A stretch of DNA of 64,000 nt from Rhizopus arrhizus (GCA_024220505.1 JAKZZE010000031.1:248001-312000); one strand, 5' to 3'; positions 52,158 to 64,000 are shown, counted from the stretch's first letter. Program-made: numbers and translations. The notes: a model not told the origin generated them from the sequence alone.

Positions 52158-53600
52158 ATGTCCCCTGACTCTACTAAGCCAACACACACTACAATTCTGA
52201 TGAGTAATCTCAATCCAGAGGAAACTGCAGACCTGCTTTCAAAGTTTGAAGCTTGTCGCAAAGCTTTAGCTTGTCCTCTATGTGCAAAAAGAGGAGTCTT
52301 TCGCCGCAATGGCAGCACTAAGACTTAGCTCCCACAGCCAATTTTTCACTGCAGTGGCTGTGGTGTCAACTTTCGAGCCGCAGCTATTTTTCTCTTTCTA
52401 CTTCTTCGCAATTGTCTCCCATAGAGGAAAACTTTGGAATTTCCAGAACTTCGACGGAAACTCCGACTCCACATACGGAAGATTTACAAACACTGTTAAA
52501 CATAGTTCAACGCCTCATCAACGAAATTGCAGCCGCCAGATCCGAAACTGAACAATTACGCGCCACTACTACTCAATTTCAAAATCAATCAAGCAAGAAT
52601 CACGTATCATCTAGCCAGCCTGAACCACTTTTGGCAACGGCCTCTCAACCCTCCCTCGATTTTCCCGGACATAACACAGTCTCTACTTCCTGTCGCAATT
52701 CTGAATGAGTCTAACGTATGAAAGAGGATTTATTATAAAGGCAACAACAAAGACATTAACTACATCAAGAGACTGCTGCAAGGTTTTTGCAACCACCTTC
52801 GGCAAACCAAAGTTTCCAGTACCTTTATCTCCCCACGAAGGTCAGAGTGTCGTATCCCGACATAATTTAAAACATGGTTCATATTCAATTTACAAGAAAG
52901 CAAAGTACTGAATGCTTTACAAAGCTTTATTACATTCTTTTCTTTGTTATTCGGTCATAGTTAATTCTATTACTTTAACTCAATAAAAATGGTTTTCATG
53001 TAGCTCCTAATGCAATGACACATAAATGAAAAATAGAACTTTTTTTTTAGTCTAGTTGAATTTTATAGTCTTTTTATTCTTGCAGGATATCACACAGAGT
53101 ACCTACAGGACAGCTCTGATCTCGTCTGCGCAAGCTCGATATCAATAACAATCACATCCTAGATATCCACTACCCGAATCGCAACGTAGTGGCTCTCCTG
53201 ATACACAACGATTACGAAGATGAGATTCGTTCTCGACTAAAGCGATTCCGAATTACCCAGAAGGATGACTTTGATCCATGTAACCCTAAAGTCCTGCGTG
53301 ATCCCAAATACGTCGACTTTACAGATGAAGAACGAACCGATCTCGCGTTCATGCATCATTGTAACCGCATGGAATGCACACTGCGATTCACCCGTGCCCG
53401 GATTAGATTCGCTGTTGCTCGCTATTTCTTTAACAAAGGCTAGATCAGCAAACAGACTTTGGAGGAAGCCCTTTCTTCAAACCGACGTGCCACCTACGCG
53501 GAAGAGAGTCCTTTTTTTCTTTGAAAATAAGTACAAGATTACTATATACTACTGCAATAACATTCAGTCCAACTTTACGGAGTTCCATATGGAAGCTGAT
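52158..53600 (+). mobile_element. LINE ORF1-like remnant with zinc-ribbon
   Basis: Frames in sequence resemble the first ORF of a Mucoromycota non-LTR element. It starts MSPDSTKPTHTTILMSNLNP and reads into a zinc-ribbon-like pattern, CPLCAKRGVFRRNG ... FHCSGCGVNFRA, with a stop in between. Then comes a Ser/Gln-rich stretch, and a conserved-looking block from 53189 (VALLIHNDYEDEIRSRLKRF, HCNRMECTLRFTRARIRFAV). At least three stops or shifts interrupt it. AT-rich DNA at 52900-53080 may be an insertion. Confidence 0.65.
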
Positions 53601-53611
53601 CCTTCCTTATG

Positions 53612-54690
53612 AGTACTCTCACGATCTCTCTTTTCAATGAAACTGGCTTAGCTCGTCAAGTTCTCAATCCTCTCCTTAATATAGTTTAATCCTTCTCTAT
53701 TCTCCTTCTTACAGAGATATGGCTCTTAAGCCCGCTTAAATACTCAACCCGCGGTATCAAAACCCAACCTCTCGCTACCAAAGGCAGTCAAGGCATCAGT
53801 CTTCTAGTAAACCATGATTGAAAACACCACATTCACCACTTTGAATCTAATGGTATACACATAAGTCAATACAAATTATCCTTTGCTGTTGCAAATATCT
53901 TGGTTCATTGTCTCTATTTATCACCCTATCTGGATAGCCAGACTACCGCTCAAATCTTGAATTTACTACTGCATACAACTAGTCATACCAACCAGATAAT
54001 CATATGTGGTGACTTTAATATAGACTGGATTCACTCACAGGGGACAGTTCAACGAATTCAAGAGGCAATCTGATTATACGCTGGATGCAACGGAACAATA
54101 TCATACTATGGAATCAAAGGCTGGCATATGAACAGTTTATCTTCATGGCTTATTAGGGTAGTAGTATCATCGATTTATTCATGAGCAATACCGAACTTGT
54201 TGAATCTTCAATGAAAATCTACCAAGACTTTACATTAGACTTAAACCACAAATTGTTGTCTCTTTCCTTTCAAATTAGTGCTAACATCTCACAGCTTTCG
54301 AGACACCCTCGAGCCATCCAAAGTCTTCGCAAGCTTGTCGACCCTAATACCAATGAATTATATGTGCATCGTTTCAAAGAGCTATCTCGATCTTTATTAC
54401 TATACAGTGACGACCAGTTTACTGAATTTAGTAGTCGAATTTCTGCCGTTGACTACATTGAGAAACGCAACAACAGCATCTGTCAAGCGATATACACCTT
54501 ATTATACGACTGCTGTGGCAGAGCCTCTCATCCTAGAGATTCATTGCATGATTTTTGGACAGACAAAATGCAAGAAGCTTATGACTACAGAGAACTTTGT
54601 TACAGAAAATGGAGAAAAGCATATGGACTCAACAAGTTCCACTACTGGCTGGAACACCAAGAAGCTCGAGCTAAACATCATCGAAAAAGG
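53612..54690 (+). mobile_element. LINE endonuclease fragment, 3' truncated
   Basis: Follows the ORF1-like part in the same orientation. It contains SLFNETGLARQVLNPLL, STRGIKTQPLATKGSQGISL and IIICGDFNIDWIHSQG, the APE-type endonuclease core, with internal stops. The last part (from 54181, 170 open codons) covers the LNHKLLSLSF end of the nuclease and the linker before RT. The element is cut off near 54690, where an oppositely oriented LINE begins. Confidence 0.75.
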
Positions 54691-55750
54691 CTGATTTTTT
54701 CTTGGCTCTTTCCACAACTGAAGTAGGTGTAAATGCTTCAGAATTATTACGTTTCTGTATATTCATAGAGAGGCTATTAAACGTGACAAGTGGGTGCAGT
54801 AACCTCTTGATGGCTTCTTTTCTGCTCGATTTCTTTTGACTTGAATCTTCATTGCTTTGGGTAGGTAGGTCACTACGATCAATATTCTCTTTATCTACTG
54901 AACCTAAGGTAGAAATGGCCTCTTGGAATTCATCTTTTTCTTCGGTTACAGATGCGCTGTCGGGTTTACTGTTATCTTCTGCTGACGTTCTCGTATCCAT
55001 TTCTTGAGGACTGTTCAATAAAAGTGTCTCTTTTTCAGTGTTCATCAACCTAGAGCGGCGGGTTACCGCTTGTTTTCTCTTACAATTCCAAGAGATTTCA
55101 GGGTGTTGGGCTTTCAAATGTTGAGTACTTTCACAGATTAAGCAGGCTTTTCTTCTACGAAGGAGAACTGGACATTCTTGTATGATCATCAACATGGCAA
55201 AGGCTGCAAATGGGCTTCATATGACTCCAAACAATAGGTAAGTAGTGACCTTGGTCCCAAGATGAGATTTGAGGTGTAAGAAGTTCGTAACTTTCTGCTT
55301 TTTCCTTGACAAGAGTAGCATATCCTCTGCCGTTAAACCATCCTCCATGCACTGTATGATGACGCCCTATTTCCCAAAATACTTTCATATTTTTCAAATA
55401 ACTGTATCTACAAAGCCTTTAACTTGTCATCCTTTTCATAAGAGATATTGGTGATCCCTATCCTGATCACATCCGAGTTTTTATCCATCGTTGCTTGTAC
55501 TTTGATTTTTCTATCGAGAATCAAAAACTTTATTTAATGCTTCCATCTTATCTTCTTCATTATCAAAATTAAGCTCAATGTACTGATGGGCTCTACCAAT
55601 TTTTCTTTCTCTAGGGTCTATGCCTTTAGGAAATTGGCCTCTGAGGACAAGGTTAAGACTTCTATCTCTAAAGTTTAGGCTTTCAGATTCTGAAGTGGCG
55701 ATAATAATGGAAGATTTGTCAACAGCTTGAAGAAAAACTGTTTGACTTTA
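54690..55750 (-). mobile_element. LINE ORF1 (gag-like) fragment with zinc knuckles
   Basis: Minus-strand pieces in several frames form a gag-like ORF1. There is an N-terminal part with LNLVLRGQFPKGIDPRERKI (about 55640), then a middle part (TVHGGWFNGRGYATLVKEK). A Cys-His region follows (PICSLCHVDDHTRM, then CPVLLRRRKACLICESTQHL). A charged Ser/Glu-rich tail ends at 54671. Frameshifts and stops make it non-functional. It meets the plus-strand LINE tail to tail near 54690. Confidence 0.75.
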
Positions 55751-56347
55751 CAGAAAAGTGCCGTTATTATTATTTGAATTGTTGTGAAATGAGGCACTTC
55801 GTTTTTGGTTTTTAACTGTTTACGCCCATGTTTTGAGTTCAAACGGTTCGTTGATGGGATTATGGCGAGAATCGGCTACCCTAGGAGGATTATTAGTCTC
55901 GCTAGTAATGTCGTGATTAATAGCGGAAATAACCATGGGCTTTTGTTTGATCCAACATGACGATTGAAAACTGAGAACTGGACGTATGCACACATTCAAA
56001 TTAGACAGACTAGGAATTTTTACTGGATGCAATACTTTTCTTATGGGCACAATAAGAAATTAGTTTAGACCTTATATCTTTTTTGTCTAACATTCAATAA
56101 TATTACTATCTGAAAAGATATATATTGACTTTTATTTTCGACTAATTCTTTGTTTAAACATCAATCCCCAATAGCTTTCAGAATGCTTAATACAACGTAA
56201 GCAATCCTTTACAGTAACAGTATACCTTTTAAATTCAATCTCCATGTTCGTCTCTTTGTCTCCATTAGCTAAAGTCGAATATTTCTATCAAAGAAAGATT
56301 TCAAGGCTATTAATATTAGTTTGAGCAAAATCTGAGATTAGATAACA

Positions 56348-56386
<39 letters not shown>

Positions 56387-56959
56387 GAGCAATGACAAAT
56401 CCTATTAGACTAGTCAAGAAGAGAAATAAAAAAAACCTGGCAGCATTGGTTATGCAAAGGATTCATGTTATGAACCTTTTTCAATCAAATTCAGCAAACT
56501 TCATTTGACATTACATATCCTTCGCCTCTCCCTTTCTTTTTTTTTTTCCTGGTTTGTTATTTCACGAATATAAAAAAAATGCTAATCAACGTACATTTGT
56601 TGTTTGTAAAACTGCAGACAAGCAGAACGATCAACCATCCCATTTTTTGTCTCACTGTCCTGGGAATGAAAAGTACGCTGTGGGTTTAGTTTCCACAGCT
56701 GTAATCGATTCAAAATCAACCTGACTGATATAATTTTTTTTTGTGTCCATGAGATTTCCGTGAGTATTTTCCATTTTCTTAACTGTCAATGAAACTTTTT
56801 TTTATCTAAAGTAACTTTAGGAATGACAAATTCAACCGCGACAATCTTTTGCAGTAACAATTTTAGCAGCCCCTTGAGAGAATAATCAAGTCCCAATGCA
56901 CCAAACTTTGGCTTCCCTGGTCAGATAATTTCCGGGAAAAAAAAGTACATCAAGACTTA
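55751..56959. other. Repeat-derived or unassigned DNA
   Basis: May include further 5' parts of the minus-strand LINE (a 76-codon minus frame at 55820-56050). A poly(A) run sits near 56355-56391. Otherwise no feature is supported. Confidence 0.4.
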
Positions 56960-58095
56960 TCATCTTTCTTTATTGGGACACTTACCTATACATTTAGCAT
57001 AATGAGAAACAAAGCCGATGAAATCAGTTAAATATAAGCTATCATACATCTCACTAGTCCTAGTCATGTGCGATCCTTTTTCCAGAAACCTATTTCGCTT
57101 AACTTTACTCTTAACAACTGATCAGGATTGTTTTATTGAATTCAGTCCAGAAAAATATGGGGGAAGATGAATATACATTCCTATATTAGTTGAGCTATGG
57201 ATTGAAGCATCATCCATGACAAGGTAATATCCCTGCATTTCTGGATACTTGTATATTTCATCAAGTGTAGCTTTTAAAAGGTTCAGATAATGCTCTGTCA
57301 CTGTTCCTGTACTATAAACATCAATTGTACGTCCAAGCCTTCTCTTTTTGATACGTTTTGGAACTCTCAAGATATCATTAATTAAATCAGTTATGGATAT
57401 TGCACCTAAAATCGATTTTATGTTTGCTTTAGTTATAGACACTGTAACTATTGCAAGAAAATTTCCTTCTTTGACCAAGCCATACTTTGTTTAAAATTAG
57501 TATGAAAGACTGATTCATCAAGAAAGACACAATTTGTGGTAAAGCTCAAGTCAATTGCTGTCACTTTTGGACTCAATCGTACCCTTGCTGAATTTTTTCC
57601 TCACTATTTCTTTCTACACAGGATGAAACTGTGCCTGATTAATGGATAGATTACACTGCGTTGTCATGAAGTTATAAACAGTACTACAAAAACTTTTTAA
57701 ATGTACAACATTTTGCACCAGACTTTCTACCACTTCAGCTAAACAGCAAAATGACTCTAATCCATGTAATTTAAAAGAAATTGCTTGTGTTACTCTCCGA
57801 GAATACGATATTATCCTAATGCTTTCTTCTTTTCAAGCATACTTTCAGGATCTTTGTAATCGCGTTTTACTCATCTCTTGGCTGCTCGAATATGAATGCC
57901 TAATTGTCTTCCGGCAGCAGAAGCACTTGGGCTTTTATTAAAAATGAAAGGGATGAAAAACTCTAGTTTCTTGTCATTAGAGTAAAATGTATAGCATCGC
58001 TTGCTGCATAACTCTGTATTAACATCTTCATTATTCCTTTTATTTGCAACTGGATATATTGCAGGATTAAAAGATCTTTCCGGAGGCTTATTCAT
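56960..58095 (-). pseudogene. Dead Tc1/mariner (IS630)-type transposase
   Basis: Minus-strand pieces keep the order of a DDE transposase. A helix-turn-helix end reads FNKSPSASAAGRQLGIHIRA (58095-57871). The first catalytic Asp is in NCVFLDESVFH (about 57510). A beta-strand block contains SILGAISITDLINDILRVPK. The second catalytic Asp is in GYYLVMDDASIH (about 57210). The third region reads LNSIKQS where the family has NPIEQFW, so the acidic residue is Lys. The C-terminal end has SVVKSKVKRNRFLEK and a stop near 56960. Several frame changes and stops add to the decay. No terminal inverted repeats could be identified by eye. Confidence 0.85.
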
Positions 58096-59328
58096 TAAAA
58101 ATTAAGTACCAGGACTTATTGATTCGATAGGGGACAGCCCCTCGTTAATAACAAGATCCATCGGCTTAACTCCGTGCTTATCAGCAACAAGTCCTTGTCC
58201 GTCTTTGTAAAAAAATTGTATACACATTTTGGATATCTGTAAAATAAGCTGTAAATAAAAGAAAGAAAGAAAAACCAAAGAAATATTCGCTTATATGGTA
58301 ATTACTAAGCGACAAGTAAAGATAAACAAGGTTCATGAAATGTGAGTACGACTTCATTTTTGGGCGCAAAGCTTTTTGGACCATATCAAATATTAAAACT
58401 GCGATTTTACTTTTAGAAATGACTGTAAAAATAAAAAAGCGCAGCTATAAACATATTTTAGAGCATCTCCAAGCCTTGTACAACAAGACAAGTCCTTTAA
58501 AGTCGAATATTATTTATTGTATCCATTAAATATTAATCTTATCCAAAAAAATAAACCTCTTGCTATTTTTCAACTGTAGTGTACAGTACCGAATTCAGTA
58601 GCTTCATATAAGCAATTTAAAATATAAAAACCTTTTTAAAGAAACATTCGCTTTCACAACATACAAAAATCAACAGTAAAAAGTAAAATTCATTTATCTT
58701 TGCAAATTGAAATATGAATCCCACAGCATCATTCCCCTATTTAATTCTCAAAAAAAATCCAAACGCTTTTAGTGATTGGATAATAATATTGAGGAGAGGA
58801 GTGTAAAAGATAAAGATGCTTGTATGATTCAAAAGCGCGTTCAACCAATTTAAATGTTCTATAAGGAGAAATGAAATACTTTTGCTTATTCAAGGAGGCC
58901 GTGAGACGTGCCATATAGGTTTGTATGCCACATGGTATTATGTTCAGACGTCAGATTAAATGTTTACATTTGTGGATCTTGTAAACGTTTTCATAGTTTA
59001 TGAAATGGATCAAGTTTATATGAAAGCATCGTCTGAGATCATAACATTCTCACTAAATTATTTGCACAAGATTTAGATTGAGTTATTATAGGATACGTCA
59101 TTCATATTAATAAATACATGTGTACATAAACCATGCTCAAGGTTCAATAAGCATTGAAGCACGCTTTTATTACTGCTTTTGAATCAATTCAAAGAACTTT
59201 GTTTACACGTGACAATTTCATTATCCGACAACAGACGATTTTTAAAACTTCTTTTTTTTCTTTACTACTTTTTTCTTGTTTCCCTTTTTTATTTCAAAAG
59301 AAAACAAACTCCTTTTTTTTTCGCAAAC
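58096..59328. other. AT-rich intergenic region upstream of profilin
   Basis: May hold the 5' end of the transposon. No gene is recognised. Close to the profilin ATG the DNA is T-rich with a CT-type tract, as for other genes here. Confidence 0.5.
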
Positions 59329-59883
59329 ATGTCTTGGCAAGCCTACGTTGATAACAACCTTATTGGTACTGGAAGTGTATCTCAAGCCGCCATCTATGGT
59401 CATGCTGGTGGTGTTTGGGCTACCTCTGCTGGTTTCCAGGTAATGACGCGCATGTGTCCCTCCTTTTTTTTGAAAGCTAAAAAGAAATAAACTTTTTCTA
59501 GTTGCAACCTTCTGAAGTTCAAGAAATTATTGCTGGTTATGCTAATCCCGAAAATGCCACTGCTCATGGTGTTCATGTTGCAGGTGAGAAATACTTTGTA
59601 ATTAAAGCTGATGAACGTTCCATCTACGGTAAAAAGGTAATAAAGTGTAAAAGAAAAAGGAAAAGAAAGGGGATACTAACTTGACTTCTCGATTAATAAA
59701 GGGTGCTGATGGTATTTGTATCGTCAAGACTACGCAAGCATTTTTGGTTTGTACTTATAAAGAAGGCATTCAACCTGGTAACTGTGCCAAGGTTGTTGAA
59801 GCATTAGCTGATTACTTGATCTCTGTGGGCTTTGTAAGTTTTTATATAATTGAGACTATGTGTTATTAACTGTTCCATAGTAA
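59329..59883 (+). CDS. Profilin
   Basis: A small actin-monomer and poly-proline binding protein that also binds phosphoinositides. Exons: 59329-59439, 59502-59636, 59702-59833, and a last coding segment that is only the stop codon (TAA 59881-59883). The product is 126 aa, standard profilin length. It starts MSWQAYVDNNLIGTGSVSQA and includes GGVWATSAGFQ, ADERSIYGKKGADGICIVKT and EALADYLISVGF. The third intron (59834-59880) follows TTT|GTAAGT and ends CCATAG|TAA. Profilins normally end at this residue, which supports the splice. Confidence 0.96.
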
Positions 59884-60861
59884 ACTGTCTGTACCTTTTT
59901 ATCACCCATCCTTTTTCTCCTTTTTTTTTACCCAACAATAAAATTGCATAAGGTACCCCTCTTTCCTACTTGTTATTTTTGAAAAATGCAAAAAAAAATT
60001 GCATTTTTTATATTTTGTGTAGACTATAACTATTGCTTGTAAAAGCATTGCAGAACTCGATCCAAGTTACCGAGCCAACTCTAACTAAATTTCTATTTGC
60101 AGACGTACTAACGGATTGTTTGATGGGGTATTTTTTTTCTCTGGCTTTTAAAAGATTGGAATATTGAGATTCGTTCATAAAATATAGAAATAAAATAAAT
60201 ATATTTTTGCATGTCTAAAATAAACTCACTAGAAGTTATTTATTTGATAAAATACAAGAAAGTTCTGTCCTGTTTGGGAGTCAAACAGCATAGATCATGG
60301 ACTGTTGATTAAAGGTTTTTAATTGTATAAATACTGTAAAAGCTGATCGAAAATTTCATTTGTCTGGGAAGTAATCTACAAGTGCTTTCTCTAATCGAAG
60401 GCTTTCTCAGTGACAAACCAAACATCTTTTCCTTCAGTTTGCACTTAAATTCCCTTCTCTCCTTCTATCACCCAGTCAAGCTTTTTTTAGTACAAACTCA
60501 CAGCAAGTCACTTTGAAACAATCAAATATCCTATTTTTTGTACTCTAGCTCTTTTTTTTTTATTTCCTATTTCTTATTTGTTACAGCTCATATTTTTCTT
60601 CATTAGACAGTATGCACACAGATTGAAAGATCCAATGAAAAAACATGCAGTCAACATTTTTAATGTCAGTGACGAATGATCGATCAGGACCAAATTTCAT
60701 ACCACTTGTAATGACTCACACCAATCAAAGCGCATGGATGCGCATTATGCATTGATGATTGATAAAAATGAACTGAATTTGATTGGACAATGTGAATTAA
60801 AAAGTTGGATATAAAATAAAAAAAAACACTCTGATTTACCTTTTTCTTTTTCAACACAACC
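59884..60861. other. Profilin 3' flank and ILV5 promoter region
   Basis: AT-rich. A Gcn4-type site (listed separately) and a GATATAAAAT TATA-like motif near 60808 sit in the last 150 bp before ILV5. No gene is visible. Confidence 0.55.
60712..60718. promoter_or_regulatory. Gcn4/Cpc1-type site TGACTCA upstream of ILV5
   Basis: An exact TGACTCA 144 bp upstream of the ILV5 ATG. In yeasts and filamentous fungi this 7-mer is the core site for the amino-acid starvation activator Gcn4/Cpc1. ILV genes are classic targets, so position and gene fit. Binding is inferred. Confidence 0.55.
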
Positions 60862-62150
60862 ATGGCTTCTCGTCTTTTCACTACTGCTCTTCGTACTGCC
60901 ACTCGTGCTTCTCGTCCTTCAATCAGATCCATGTCCGTGATGGCCATGAGACGTACTCCTTCTACTCTCAAGCCGATGGTAAAAAAGAAAGGATAAATAG
61001 ACCAAACAATGATTGACCTCTTTGAATAGATGACAACTCAAATTCGTGGTTTAAAGACTTTGGATTTTGGAGGAACTCAAGAAACCGTCTATGAACGTTC
61101 AGATGTTCCCAAAGAAAAGTTACTCGAAACCTTCAAGGATGACACAATCGCCGTTCTCGGTTACGGTCCTCAAGGCCGTGGTCAAGCATTGAACTTGCGT
61201 GATAACGGTGTGAATGTGATCATTGGTCAACGTGAAGGCAAGACTTACCAACAAGCTATTGATGAAGGTTGGGTTCCCGGCAAGAACTTGTTTCCTGTTC
61301 TTGATGCTGTCGATAAAGGTACTGTTGTCATGAACCTCTTGTCTGATGCCTATCAAAAGGAAATCTGGCCTCAGATGAAGCCCTTGATTACGCCTGGAAA
61401 GACCCTTTACTTTTCTCATGGTTTCTCTATTGTCTACAAGGACCAAACTAACATTGTTCCTCCTGAAGGTAAAAATAAAGAGAGAAAGAAAGAGAGAAAC
61501 TGATGAGATGTTTAGGTGTGGATGTAGTCCTTGTTGCTCCCAAGGGTTCTGGCTTCACCGTCCGTCGTCTCTTCCAAGAAGGTCGTGGTATCAACTCCTC
61601 TTTTGCTGTCTACCAAGATGCCAGCGGTAAGGCGAAGGAAAGAACGGTTGCTTTGGGTATTGGTATCGGATCGGGTTACATGTACGAAACGACATTTGAA
61701 AAAGAAGTCTATTCTGACTTGTTTGGTGAACGTGGAGTCTTGATGGGTGCTATCCAAGGTTTATTCCAAGCTCAATACGAAGTCTTGAGAGCCAATGGAC
61801 ATTCTCCCTCAGAAGCCTTCAACGAGACGGTCGAAGAAGCTACACAGTCTCTTTATCCCTTGATCGGTGAACGTGGTATGGACTGGATGTATTCCAACTG
61901 TTCAACAACAGCCATGCGTGGCGCTCTTGATTGGTGGAAGCCCTTCCACAACGCCTCCAAGCCCGTGTTTGAAAAACTGTATCAATCTGTCCGTGATGGA
62001 TCTGAGACCGCTCGTTCTTTGGATCGTAACTCTCAACCTGATTATCGTGAAAAGCTCGAAGAGGAATTACGTGAAATTCGTGAGTCTGAAATCTGGAGAA
62101 CGGGTAAAACGGTTCGTCAACTTCGACCTGAAAATGTTGGCAAGAATTAA
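60862..62150 (+). CDS. ILV5: Ketol-acid reductoisomerase, mitochondrial
   Basis: The second common step of valine and isoleucine synthesis: NADPH- and Mg-dependent isomeroreduction of acetolactate and acetohydroxybutyrate. Three exons: 60862-60978, 61030-61468 and 61516-62150, for 396 aa, close to yeast Ilv5 (395 aa). The N-terminus is Arg/Ser/Thr-rich without acidic residues (MASRLFTTALRTATRASRPS), a mitochondrial presequence. The NADPH-binding glycine motif reads AVLGYGPQGRGQALNLRDNG. The knotted catalytic domain has GVLMGAIQGLFQAQYE, SEAFNETVEEATQSLYPLIG and NSQPDYREKLEEELREI. A TGACTCA element upstream suggests general amino-acid control. Confidence 0.97.
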
Positions 62151-62259
62151 GAAAGTATTTATTTATTGTGTATAAATGGTGAAGGATTTAGATGACAACC
62201 ATCTTTCTTTTGCGTGTAAAATAAAAAGCAAATATTGGTTATAAAAGTCATTTTTTATT

Positions 62260-63326
62260 TTATATTTTAATCTTTTTAGCATTTTTATCATGCTGACCCA
62301 AGTTACCAAGGTTCCACTATACAACAAGGTTATCAACTTAATTCTTTGCAATTCAATTGAAACTTACATTGTCTTCGATGGTTCTAAGCAAAGAATAATG
62401 ATTGTATCTTGTCTTATCCTTCTTTTTCTTATTTGAAGGATGGAAATCAGGACCAAACAAGAGAGTGAGTACTTTGTTGTTATCAGAAGCACCATCGTCT
62501 TCATCAAAAGTGACTACAAACATTGTATTCTTATTGAATGCCTTTTTGTTGATTCGATTCGACAAGAATTTCTTTAACCATCTTGATCCATAAGCCATAT
62601 TTGTATCATGAGCATCATTATCAATCTATATTCATATTAGTCTACAGATGGGGCGAGTATTGTGACGATTTACATTAGGAGTGTAGAACACAAACTGAGG
62701 CACACTGTTATTCTTGATGTCCTTATCCAATTGCTTTGAGTTTACAATCTTTGCACATCTTGATTTGCTAATTTGAATGTTTTTGAATGAAATGAATGGG
62801 TTATGTTTACGTGCATAACCCTTAATATCCATCTTTTTATTACAGTTGCCTTTAAACATATGTCAATAAAGAAGCATATAGTTTGACCTAACATCATACC
62901 TGGATAGTCTTCTTGATACGTTTTCCATGAGATACCTTTGGCTTCCAACAAGTCAACGATAGTTTTTCTATTGATATTGGATTCATCATCTTCATTTGTT
63001 CCTTTAGTGGATCCACTGATCATGGCAATCTATTGGATTGTTAATCATCATGTAATTCTTAAAATACTTCAACTTACATAGTTGGGCTGAGAAGGATGGG
63101 TAGTAGCCAAATAGTTGGTAAGGGCCATTCCCTTATATTTAGATGTCAAAGTAGAAAGATATTTATCCTTGGCTGCCACATCATAATCTTGATTTTCAAA
63201 CACAATAATCACCACCCGATCAAAATATTTCCCTTTGATCAATTCGCTGGAATTGCTACTGACCGGACGAGCTTGAATCAATAGCCATTGGAGAAAGAAA
63301 AAGAAGAGAGTCAATTGGTTCAACAT
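62260..63326 (-). CDS. Secreted phosphoesterase (acid phosphatase-like, PF04185 type)
   Basis: Five exons (63326-63078, 63029-62900, 62849-62674, 62625-62368, 62316-62260) give 289 aa. A hydrophobic N-terminus (MLNQLTLFFFFLQWLLIQAR) is a likely signal peptide with cleavage near ARPVSS. Phosphoesterase-family motifs: VVIIVFENQDYD (metal-binding region, normally FENxxF/Y), TNYLATTHPSQPNY, DNDAHDTNMAYG and MFVVTFDEDDGASDNN (metal-binding Asp/Glu). HYSLLRTIEDN lies near the C-terminus. The family includes fungal secreted acid phosphatases and phosphatidylglycerol- or phosphocholine-specific phospholipase C; which substrate applies cannot be told. It is convergent with ILV5, 109 bp between stops. 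Confidence 0.9.
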
Positions 63327-64000
63327 GATTTGAATGATAACATAAAAAAAACTTATTCTGTAGCTTATTTATATAGACTTTTGAGTTAATCAAAGTAATG
63401 GTAAATTCTAATGAGTACTTCCTCAATTGGAAGTAGAATTTATTACCAGGCAAAGAGTCAATCAGGGTACTCTCTTTACAATTAGGAGAAATTACTTGAT
63501 TAGGTATCTGTGGACCCAGTGTACTTTATTCAATCATGGTAATTGATCGCTTCCAAATATAATGTGTATATCAACCGATACACATGCCTGCACTTTCTGA
63601 GTTCTATAATTTGCCTTTTTTTTTTTTTTTTTTTTCCTGAATCATCTAATTAGCAATTAAAAATTACCAAAAATCTAAAATAAATTCCGTATATTCGCAC
63701 ACACACAATTTAGAATGATTTTTTAAGAAAAACAATTTTTATTCTTGTCTTTTATTATCAGAATAATATCATTCGGTTGGTTTACTGTAAAAGACTTTAG
63801 CCGTCGTAATTAAAAATCTGTATTGGTTTTGAATTATTTGCATAGGAGAAAATAAGTTGTCTGTCCTTTCGTCTGTGAATAAATGATGTCTATTAATTAA
63901 AATATGATTGATATTTTTAAAAGGACATCAGGCGATATTTTCAATGCTCACACATACACAAAAAAGAAATTCACTAATCATTGTTCACTTTGTGTTTTGT
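63327..64000. other. AT-rich flank at window end
   Basis: Promoter side of the phosphoesterase gene, with a T-run near 63618-63636. No further gene is visible before the window ends. Confidence 0.55.

Overview
The window looks like nuclear DNA of a Mucoromycota fungus, most likely Mucorales. It is AT-rich. Genes carry many short introns (about 43 to 60 bp) with GT-AG ends, and long A/T homopolymers and CT-rich tracts lie upstream of many start codons. The proteins read as early-diverging fungal orthologues. The species cannot be named from sequence alone. Exon joins below were placed by eye from splice signals, reading phase and family similarity.

Layout. 1-7.26 kb has no recognisable protein gene but holds two inverted copies of a short TATA-led unit. 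Each copy contains a sequence that folds as an HDV-like self-cleaving ribozyme (1109-1188 minus, 3616-3692 plus); this is the most striking signal in the window. 7.2-23 kb is a block of core metabolism: cytosolic serine hydroxymethyltransferase, adenylosuccinate lyase, ribosomal protein eL37, a decayed inorganic pyrophosphatase, malate synthase, and a full ABCC-type transporter interrupted by one frameshift. 23-29.8 kb is AT-rich and nearly gene-free.

29.8-37.3 kb holds a head-to-head pair of 26S proteasome lid subunits (RPN7 and RPN6), a farnesylated Ydj1-type DnaJ and a multi-KH RNA-binding protein. 38.2-41.5 kb is a nest of broken non-LTR retrotransposons. 42-50 kb is dense: an ATRIP/Rad26-like checkpoint protein and a PDK1-like kinase that overlap at their stop codons, a membrane-anchored DUF4097-like protein, and an NUP58/Nup49-like nucleoporin. 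51-58.1 kb holds one orphan gene, two further LINE fragments meeting tail to tail, and a dead Tc1/mariner-type transposase. 59.3-63.3 kb holds profilin, ILV5 (with a Gcn4-type site upstream) and a secreted phosphoesterase.

Functional links. SHMT and ADE13 both feed one-carbon and purine synthesis, and malate synthase supports growth on C2 compounds or lipids. RPN6 and RPN7 are partners in one complex transcribed from a shared 180-bp promoter. The rest looks like ordinary eukaryotic gene order rather than a functional cluster.
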